This document shows, piece after piece, positions 37,668 through 44,944 of a stretch of DNA of 64,000 nt (its first letter is position 1; every line of letters begins with the position of its first letter). The notes below the pieces were generated by a model that searched no databases, had not been told where the DNA came from, and worked only from the letters and a program-made list of their open reading frames with translations. Source of the stretch: CAWDPQ01 sp963804245 (GTDB lineage: Bacteria > Acidobacteriota > Vicinamibacteria > Vicinamibacterales > 2-12-FULL-66-21); contig CAWDPQ010000015.1 of NCBI GenBank assembly GCA_963804245.1, positions 62,001 through 126,000 of the forward strand. Reading direction: 5' to 3'. The position numbers and the translations under genes were made by a program.

Positions 37668-38689
37668 ACGACGACGCTTCACCGATGGACAGCACGGATG
37701 AGGACCACACGGTGCGCCTGTTGCGCCTGGCCGGTGCACGGCCGTCCGTGCCTGACGCGCGTGCAGCGCGCGTGCGAGCCGCTGTTCACCATCAATGGGA
37801 GCTTGGCCATCGACGCAGAACCATTCGCAGGCGCCTGTTGACGGCGACCGCTGTCCTCGCGACAGCTGCTGCTGTCGTCGCTATCGTCGGCCGCGCCACA
37901 CGCATCGATCAGGCTCCGACGCCGGCCGATCAAGTGGCGGTGGTCGAACGGATCGACGGAAACCCGCGACGCTCGAGCGACATGGCGAATTCGGGCGCGA
38001 CACGCGGTCTCTCCCCGCGCGACGTGGTGCGAGCGGGTGAATGGATCGACACCGACGCCAACGGTCGAGTGGCCCTGCGGTTTTCCGATGGCACCTCGAT
38101 GCGGCTCGATCGGGGATCGCGCGCCCGAATGCTCTCAGCGAGCGTCATCGAGCTGTCATCTGGCGCCGTGTACCTGGACACCGATCGAACATCGGGACAA
38201 TTCGAGGTCCGCACGGCCGTAGCCACGGCGCGCGACGTTGGCACGCAGTTCGAGGTGCGGCTGATTGACACGGCTCTTCGCCTCCGCGTTCGCACCGGTG
38301 TGGTCGAGCTACGGGATGGCCCGCGGTCGGTATCGGGACGCGGGGGGACGGAGATCACGTTCTCGGCTGCTGCAGCGGTCAGCCGCCCGATTGCGCCGCA
38401 TGGACCGGAGTGGGACTGGACGGCCAGTATGGCTCCGCCGCTGGAGATCGAGGGATTGGCGCTTTCCGTCTTTCTCGAGCGCACCGCGCGGGAGCACGGC
38501 TGGGAACTACGCTACGCCGATGCTGCGCTCGCCAAAGAGGCATCGGGGATCATCCTGCACGGCTCTGTCAACGGCCTGCCACCGCGTGAGGCACTGGCCA
38601 TCGCCATCACCACGAGCGGCCTGAACCATCAGCTCGAGAACGGCGAGCTCGTCGTGTTCAGAGGATCGGGCGTGAAGAAACCGCGGTAG
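37664..38689 (+). CDS. FecR-like anti-sigma/sigma regulator with a C-terminal STN-like domain
   Basis: Protein of 341 residues from ATG 37664 (ATGA overlap). The cytoplasmic N-terminus (1-50) would bind the sigma factor. One membrane helix (LLTATAVLATAAAVVAIVG, about 59-77) leads to the periplasmic FecR domain: LSPRDVVRAGEWIDTDANGRVALRFSDGTSMRLD, IELSSGAVYLDTD, FEVRTAVATARDVGTQFEVR and LRVRTGVVEL. After a linker comes LEIEGLALSVFLERTAREHGWELRYAD, ending GLNHQLENGELVVFRG, which has the secretin/TonB short N-terminal (STN) pattern normally found on the receptor. The receptor at 38711 has its own STN. Two STN-type domains in one signalling chain is unusual. Confidence 0.9.
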   Translation: MNDDASPMDSTDEDHTVRLLRLAGARPSVPDARAARVRAAVHHQWELGHRRRTIRRRLLTATAVLATAAAVVAIVGRATRIDQAPTPADQVAVVERIDGNPRRSSDMANSGATRGLSPRDVVRAGEWIDTDANGRVALRFSDGTSMRLDRGSRARMLSASVIELSSGAVYLDTDRTSGQFEVRTAVATARDVGTQFEVRLIDTALRLRVRTGVVELRDGPRSVSGRGGTEITFSAAAAVSRPIAPHGPEWDWTASMAPPLEIEGLALSVFLERTAREHGWELRYADAALAKEASGIILHGSVNGLPPREALAIAITTSGLNHQLENGELVVFRGSGVKKPR

Positions 38690-38710
38690 TGTTACGGACT
38701 GGTGGCCCTG

Positions 38711-41246
38711 ATGATGGCAAGACCACGGTTCACCGGCCTGGCGGGCACCACCATTCTGCTCGCGGCGCTGGCCGCTGGTCCGGCGACGGCAGTCGCACAG
38801 ACGCCGACGGCACGATATCAAGGCCTGTCTCTTGCCGAAGCGCTCCGGGCGCTACAAACCACAGGGCTGCGGATAGTCTTCACCTCTGCGACCGTCACAC
38901 CAGACTTGCGCGTGCAGACCGAGCCGCACGCCACCACTGCGAGGCAAATACTCGACGAACTACTCGCGCCGCACGGCCTGAAGGCTCTGGACGGACCCGG
39001 CGGCGTGGCCCAGGTGGTTCGCGCGGACCCCGGCGCCGCCGTGACATCACGCGAACGCGCGTCGCCGGACTCAACCGCCACGATTGAGGGGCGGGTTGTC
39101 CATTCGCTCACTCGAGCGCCGCTCGCGGGTGCGACCGTGCAGGTAGACGGCATCACCGTCGATGTTCGGACTGACGCGACCGGCCGATTCCTCGTGCAGC
39201 ATGTGAGTCCGGGCGCCCGGAGCATTCAGGTGTCGAGAGATGGCTTCATGCCCGGCACGCGTGTCGTGCAGGTGACTCGCGGAACGAGGGTGACCGTCAC
39301 CTTGACGCTCTCCCCCGCCGTGAGCACCCACAGTGAGCACGTCACGGTCAGCGGAGCCGCACCGTACCGGGGCGACCGAGGTGTGGCGTCCGACACCCTG
39401 GCGCGAAGCGAACTTGCGCCGTGGAGCGGCGGTCTCGCCGATGACCCGGTTCGCACCGTCCACGCGTTTCCGCGCGTGTCCGTCGCCGACGACTTTCGGA
39501 GCGAGTTCACCGTACGAGGCAGCCCCTTCCGCCACGTTGATGTCGTTGTCGATGGCGTAGCGACTCCGTGGCTGCAGCACACGGCTTATGGTCGTGGCGC
39601 AACCGGATCGCTCACGATGCTCACCAACCAGGTGCTCGAGGAAGTCACGCTGCGCGTGGGAGCCTACCCGCATCGCTTCAGCGACCGGCTCGGGGCCGAG
39701 CTCGAGATGACGCTCAGGGAAGGATCGCGCGAGCAATTCGAGCTGCGGGGAGGAATTGGCGGCACCAACGCGACCCTTGTCGGCGAAGGCCCACTCGGAC
39801 GATCGGGAGGACGGGCGCGCGGGTCGTGGCTGGTGGCGGCTCGACAGAGCTACCTTGAATGGCCGCTTGCGCGGGCGGAGTCCGGCAGAACCGCGTTTGG
39901 TTTTTCAGACGGGTTGGCAAAAGTGGTCTATGACGTGAGCCGCGGCCAGCAGGTTGGCTTCACCGTGCTCGGCGGCAGGTCAAACGTGGACGGTGAAGAC
40001 AACCCCAGTTCGAGCGAGCTTGGTGACGGCATCAACCGGACGACCGTGGCCAACCTTTCCTGGCGATCGACCATTGGTTCCTCCGTCGTGCTGACCCAAC
40101 GTGCCTACGTCGTGAGACAACGATTTCTGAACAGGCGCGACTCGGGACAGGATGCCGAACGCGGCACCAATGAAGAGGTCGTCTATCGCGCCGATGTGGC
40201 CCGACCGCTGTTCCGCGGGCTGCTCGAAGCTGGCGCTCAAGTCGGAAGAACGACATTCAACAGCACGCCCGACGGTCTCGATAGCCATGTGCCCGCCCCA
40301 CTCTTTGCGGGATCGTCCTGGCAGCGTTCGGGCTACGCGCACTTCGCGTGGGCCGTCGCACCTTCGCTGACACTGTCGCCGGGCCTTCGCGTCACGGATT
40401 CCACTCTGCTGTCGCACCCTCAGGTCACGAGTTGGATTCTCGGCGAGTACGCCCTGCGACCGGGGTGGACACTCAACGGGTCTGTGGGCGTCTCACAGCA
40501 ACTACCGGAGCTGCACCAGGTGCGTGGCGTTTCGGGCTCGACGGAACTGCGACCCGAGCGCGCGCGGCTCGTCGATGTCGCCATCGAGCACCGCGTGGGG
40601 AAAGCTCTTCGCTGGCAGGCGACTCTCTTCAATCGCGAGGAAGCCGACATCTTGCGCGAGCCGGATATCTATCCCAGGCTCGTCGATACGGTCATCTTCG
40701 ATCCGCCCGATCCGGGGCGTTATCGCAACAGCCTCTCCGGATCGTCTCGCGGCATCGAGCTGCTGGTGAACCGGCAGAGTACGACCGGCCTCGCGGGATG
40801 GGCGGCATACTCGTACGCCAGAACCACATACACCGATGCCGATCGCCACGTGACGTTCTGGGCAGATTTCGATCAGCGTCACACGCTCAATATCTTTGGC
40901 GTGTACCGCTTCTCCACACGGACGAGCGTCGGTGCCACCTTCCGCGCCGGCAGCAATTTTCCGATTCCCGCATATCTGCGCAAGCAGCGATGGCGGCCTG
41001 TTCGTCGCGAGCGAACGCAGTCAGGTCCGACTTCCCCCATACGCGCGTCTCGACGTCCGTGCGGATCGCGGCTTCGAGTCGTTCGGGCGGCATCTGACAC
41101 TCTTCGTCGAAGTGGCGAACGTGTTGAACCGGGCCAACATTGGCGTTGCACGCGGCTCGATCCGACCATCGACCGGCGAGGCCATCGGATTCACCGACAC
41201 GCTGCTGCCGCGCCGCATCTCCGTCGGTCTTCTCGTCGAGTTCTGA
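38711..41246 (+). CDS. TonB-dependent outer-membrane receptor with STN and carboxypeptidase-like domains (one frameshift)
   Basis: About 844 residues when one indel near 40985 is corrected. ATG 38711 (or GTG 38702) starts a signal peptide. It is followed by an STN signalling domain (LSLAEALRALQTTGLRIVFTS, ARQILDELLAPHGLKAL), a carboxypeptidase-regulatory-like beta domain (GRVVHSLTRAPLAGATVQVD, GRFLVQHVSPGARSIQVSRDG), a plug (DDPVRTVHAFPRVSVADDF, LEEVTLRVGAYPHRFSDRLGA) and a long barrel. The first frame fails at about 40985. The second gives LPPYARLDVRADRGFESFGR, LFVEVANVLNRANIGVARG and RISVGLLVEF, with a C-terminal Phe, ending at 41246. The STN should contact the FecR protein when ligand binds. 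Barrel and plug resemble the acidobacterial TonB receptors for carbohydrates rather than siderophore receptors, but the ligand is unknown. Confidence 0.88.
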
Positions 41247-41448
41247 ATCGTCGTCGATCGCACTGAACAGCACATCCCGATTTGACAGCGCGCCGTGGAT
41301 TTGCGCACACTCGTCTCAGTGCGCACTGGGGCGCCTCCGGTCCGCGGCAAGGGAGTCACCTCCCACCCATCTGGTTCGATCCTGAAACTCGAACCTTCTT
41401 CCGGCCTGAATAAGCGGACGCCAGGCTATCAACGGAAGGAGGCGTCTC

Positions 41449-44400
41449 GTGACCACCCTCGACAATCTGCGGAAAACTGCCAAGCGCTGGCTGAAATCGC
41501 TGCGCGATGGCGATGCCGATGCCCGCGCGCGGTTGCTTCGCGCGTACCCCGGTGCACCGGAACAGGCCACCCTTCGCGACGTTCAGCACGCCCTTGCACG
41601 CGAGCGCGGCTACGAGAGCTGGATCGCTCTCAAGATGGGCGCTGTCGTCGACGGTGCAGGTGCGCGCGCAACACCACTGACCGAACTGCTCACCGCGGCT
41701 GCCAGAGGTGACGCTTCGACCGTCGCCGCAATCGTCGACGCACATCCGGCCACCATCAACGAGCGCGGGACGCTCCCCGGCCATACCGGCCTGCGCACGG
41801 CGCTCCATTTCGGCGTGAAACACGAGGCAGTGGTGAGCACGCTGCTCGATCGCGGCGCCAATCCGAACATCCGGGACGAAGGAGACAACGCCTACCCAAT
41901 TCACTTCGCCGCCGAAAGCGGGGACATGGCGGTCGTCAGACTGCTCATCGAACATGGCGCAGATGCGACCGGTGCTGGCACCGGGCACGAGCTCGACGTG
42001 CTTGGCTGGGCAGTCTGCTTCGACTACGCAACCCACGTGGATGTCGCGCGCTTCCTGCTTGCCCACGGCGCCCGCCACTCCCTGTTCTCGGCGGTCGCTA
42101 TGGGCGACGCGGCCGCGATTCGCGAACTGGCCACGGCCGGCGCCGATCTCAATCAGCGGATGGACCGGACCAATCATCGCCGCACGGCTTTGCACCTCGC
42201 GGTCGTCAAGACACAGCCGGCAGCCCTCGCCACGCTGATCGAACTTGGAGCCGACCCCAACATCGAGGACGCCGTCGGGCTCACGCCGTTGGATCAGGCA
42301 GCGCTCAACGGCGAAAGTGAGATGACACGTTTGCTCATCGACGCCGGCGCCGCTGTCAGCCTCCCCGCCGCCATCGTCCTCGGCCGTGAGGAGGACCTCG
42401 AGCGCCTCGTTCGCGAGGACCCGGAGCTGATGTCGACGACGGACAATCGACGCTGGGCGAGGCTCCTGGTACACGCGAGCGGCCGCGCGCCGGCGCGGGT
42501 ATTGGAAACGCTGCTGCGCACGGTCATGCGTCACCGCGCCGGCCTGTCGATCGTCAACATGGAAGACGATGAGGACACGGCGGTCGACGGAACGGCCGGG
42601 TACACACCGCTGCATGCGGCAGCGTTCCACGGCAATAACGACGCGGTCCGAATCCTTCTACAACACGGCGCGAACCCGCGGATGCGGGACGGGAAGTATT
42701 GCGGCACTCCCGCCGGCTGGGCGGCTCATGCCGGACACACAGCGACGGCGAATCTGATCCTCGAGGCAGACGTCGATCTGTTCGATGCCATCACCTTCGA
42801 TCGAAGCGATCGTATCGGCGACATCCTCGACCGCGATCCCGGTGCGATCGATCGCCCGTTCAAGGCCTACGCGTCCTGCCCGTCGCGAGATGGCCAATGG
42901 TGGCCGAGGGCCGACTGCACGCCGCTCGAATGGGCCACATCGCAAGGTAAGCCGAACGCCATTCGAATCCTCACCGAGCGCGGCGCCGCCGCCCGAACAC
43001 CGGGCGACCGTGAACGCGCCGAGCGCATCGTCGCCTTCCTGCAGTCGGCGTGCTGGGATCATGAAGTGCATGGCAAAGGCGATCACCGCATGCACGACCG
43101 CGCCGCCGAGCGCATCCTGGCGCAGGATCCGTCGATCGCCCGCGACAGCATCTACACGGCGATCGTGTGCGGCGATCAGCAGGAGGTCGCGCGCATCCTG
43201 GCCGCACGGCCGGAAGCCGCGCGTCAGGCGGGCGGGCCGCGCGCCTGGACGCCCATCCTGTATCTCGCCTACACGCGCTTCTCGCACGCGCCGACCGTGG
43301 AGCAGGCTCTGCCAATCGCCCGCCTGCTGCTCGACCACGGCGCCGACCCGAATGACTTCTATATGGCCGGCGACGCCCGTTACTCGGTCCTCGTCGGCGT
43401 AGCCGGAGAGGGCGAGCAGGATTCACCGCGGCAGCCGTACGCGGCGGAGTTGTTCGAGCTGCTGCTCGAGCGCGGCGCCGAGCCGTTCGACATTCAGATC
43501 CTCTACAACACGCATTTCAGTGGCGACATTCTCTGGTGGCTCGAGCTCGTCTACAAACATACGGTCGACACTGCACGTGGACGAGCATGGAAGGATCCCG
43601 ATTGGGCAATGTTCGACATGGGCGCGTATGGATCCGGCGCTCGCTTTCTACTCGAGACGGCGGTGAAGAAGCGCAATACCAGACTCGCCGAATGGCTGCT
43701 GGCGCGCGGCGCGAATCCAGACGCCGCCCCGGCGCGCGACAAGCGCTTTCCCAAACACAGTCTTTACGAACTGGCCTTGATGGAAGATTTTCCCGCAATG
43801 GCGGATCTCCTGGCGCGCTATGGCGCCCCGCGCTCCGCTCCGGCCCTGGACGACTACGGTCAATTCGTCCGCGCGTGTTTCCGGCTCGATCGCGATGACG
43901 CCCATCGACGCGGGCTCGCCCACCCCGAATACCTGCAATCCCCTGCCACCATGTTCGAAGCGGCTCGACGCGATCGGCCTGACGTGCTCGCGCTCCTCCT
44001 CGACCTCGGCACACCCCTCGAGATCGCTGACCGGACCGGCAAACGCACGCTGCACGAGGCTGCCTTCAGCAATGCCCTCCGCGCCGCCGCATTCCTCGTG
44101 GAACGCGGAGCGGAAATCGACCCGCGCGAGTCGACCCATGGCGGCGCGCCAATTGGCTGGGCGGCGCACGGCGACCACATCGAGATGGTGAACTTTCTCA
44201 GCCGTCACAGCCGCAACATCTGGACGCTTTGCTTCCGCGGCTACGTCGATCGCGTGCGCGAGGTTCTCGCCGAGGATCCCGGCCGCGCTCGTGTCGCCAC
44301 CGACGATGGCATTACTCCGCTCTGGTGGCTGCCGGATGATGAAGCGCAGGCGATGGAGATCGTCGAGCTGCTGTTGGCAGCTGGCGCCGATGCGTCAGCC

Positions 44401-44481
44401 AGGAGCAAGAACGGCGGAACCGCCGCAGTGTGGGCGCGACGCCGCGGCATGGACAAGGTCGCGAATCGATTGGGTTCGTAG
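41449..44481 (+). CDS. Large ankyrin-repeat protein
   Basis: Protein of 1010 residues from GTG 41449, 7 bases after AAGGAGG. Residues 1-65 form a helical N-domain (NLRKTAKRWLKSLRDGDADARARL, QATLRDVQHALARERGYESW). The rest is ankyrin repeats, for example GLRTALHFGVKHEAVVSTLLDRGANPN, NAYPIHFAAESGDMAVVRLL, GYTPLHAAAFHGNNDAVRILLQHGANP, TLHEAAFSNALRAAAFLVERGAEID and GGTAAVWARRRGMDKVANRL. I see no signal peptide or membrane helix, so it is probably cytoplasmic. Ankyrin arrays bind proteins; the partner is unknown. The N-domain with 'RDVQHALARERGY' is shared by a family of bacterial ankyrin proteins from memory. It follows the TonB receptor by 202 bases and ends before a GC hairpin. Confidence 0.92.
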   Translation: MTTLDNLRKTAKRWLKSLRDGDADARARLLRAYPGAPEQATLRDVQHALARERGYESWIALKMGAVVDGAGARATPLTELLTAAARGDASTVAAIVDAHPATINERGTLPGHTGLRTALHFGVKHEAVVSTLLDRGANPNIRDEGDNAYPIHFAAESGDMAVVRLLIEHGADATGAGTGHELDVLGWAVCFDYATHVDVARFLLAHGARHSLFSAVAMGDAAAIRELATAGADLNQRMDRTNHRRTALHLAVVKTQPAALATLIELGADPNIEDAVGLTPLDQAALNGESEMTRLLIDAGAAVSLPAAIVLGREEDLERLVREDPELMSTTDNRRWARLLVHASGRAPARVLETLLRTVMRHRAGLSIVNMEDDEDTAVDGTAGYTPLHAAAFHGNNDAVRILLQHGANPRMRDGKYCGTPAGWAAHAGHTATANLILEADVDLFDAITFDRSDRIGDILDRDPGAIDRPFKAYASCPSRDGQWWPRADCTPLEWATSQGKPNAIRILTERGAAARTPGDRERAERIVAFLQSACWDHEVHGKGDHRMHDRAAERILAQDPSIARDSIYTAIVCGDQQEVARILAARPEAARQAGGPRAWTPILYLAYTRFSHAPTVEQALPIARLLLDHGADPNDFYMAGDARYSVLVGVAGEGEQDSPRQPYAAELFELLLERGAEPFDIQILYNTHFSGDILWWLELVYKHTVDTARGRAWKDPDWAMFDMGAYGSGARFLLETAVKKRNTRLAEWLLARGANPDAAPARDKRFPKHSLYELALMEDFPAMADLLARYGAPRSAPALDDYGQFVRACFRLDRDDAHRRGLAHPEYLQSPATMFEAARRDRPDVLALLLDLGTPLEIADRTGKRTLHEAAFSNALRAAAFLVERGAEIDPRESTHGGAPIGWAAHGDHIEMVNFLSRHSRNIWTLCFRGYVDRVREVLAEDPGRARVATDDGITPLWWLPDDEAQAMEIVELLLAAGADASARSKNGGTAAVWARRRGMDKVANRLGS

Positions 44482-44497
44482 CTCTCATTACTCAAAT

Positions 44498-44523
44498 GCG
44501 CTTGGGGCCCCACCCCCAAGCGC
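44498..44523 (+). terminator. GC hairpin after the ankyrin gene
   Basis: GCGCTTGGGG (44498-44507) pairs perfectly with CCCCAAGCGC (44514-44523) around a 6-base loop, 17 bases after the ankyrin stop codon. There is no U tract, so termination would need Rho or the hairpin may only stabilise the message. Confidence 0.5.
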
Positions 44524-44527
44524 TCTC

Positions 44528-44550
44528 GCTCGGCGACTTCGCGCCTCGCT
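44528..44550. repeat. Dispersed 23-base intergenic repeat, copy 1
   Basis: A 23-base GC-rich motif that starts GCTCGGCG and ends CGCCTCGCT. It recurs with one mismatch (A/G at 44536 versus 58760) at 58752-58774. Both copies are followed by a CTTCCCC(C)AGTT stretch, which in copy 2 expands into the octamer array. This suggests a family of non-coding intergenic repeats rather than chance. Confidence 0.6.
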
Positions 44551-44573
44551 CGGGCCGCAGGCGCTTCCCCCAG

Positions 44574-44620
44574 TTGACACCTCTTTTCTACCTATGTAGT
44601 ATTATTTCTACATAGGTAGA
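44574..44620 (+). promoter_or_regulatory. Promoter and PadR operator of PadR-ADOP E
   Basis: TTGACA (44574-44579), a 17-base spacer and TAGTAT (44597-44602) form a near-consensus vegetative promoter. A perfect palindrome with 13-base arms, TCTACCTATGTAG (44587-44599) and CTACATAGGTAGA (44608-44620), separated by 8 bases, covers half the spacer, the -10 and the start point. The arms contain ATGT and ACAT, the half-sites reported for PadR proteins. The GTG start at 44627 lies 6 bases past the palindrome, so the leader is at most about 18 bases. Confidence 0.9.
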
Positions 44621-44626
44621 GACGTA

Positions 44627-44944
44627 GTGAACTTCACTTATCCGACGACGCTCGTTCTGCACGCGCTGGCCAGCGGTCTCCGTCACGGCTTCGACATCAT
44701 CGACGCGACCGGGCTGCCGAGCGGCACCGTCTACCCGATCCTCCGCCGCCTGGAGGGCGAGTCCCTCGTCTCCGCGGCCTGGGAGGACGCCGAGATTGCC
44801 CATGACGAACAGCGGCCGCCGCGACGCTACTACCAGCTGACAGGCGCCGGAAAAGCCGCGCTCGACACGGCTCGCGCCCGTTATCACGTCCCGCGATCGA
44901 TTGCGGCGCGCGCGCGCCGGCTTCGTCCAGCGCGGTCGTCATGA
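44627..44944 (+). CDS. PadR-family transcriptional regulator (ADOP E partner)
   Basis: Protein of 105 residues from GTG 44627. It is a minimal PadR: FTYPTTLVLHALASGLRHGFDIID, ATGLPSGTVYPILRRLEGESLVSAAWED for the recognition helix and wing start, then RPPRRYYQLTGAGKAALDTARARY. The C-terminal dimer helix is short, as in the smallest PadR proteins. Its own promoter is overlaid by a 34-base palindrome, which implies autorepression. The last codon overlaps the ADOP E start as ATGA. Together this predicts a single repressible PadR-ADOP unit that opens when the effector binds PadR. Confidence 0.92.
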   Translation: MNFTYPTTLVLHALASGLRHGFDIIDATGLPSGTVYPILRRLEGESLVSAAWEDAEIAHDEQRPPRRYYQLTGAGKAALDTARARYHVPRSIAARARRLRPARSS

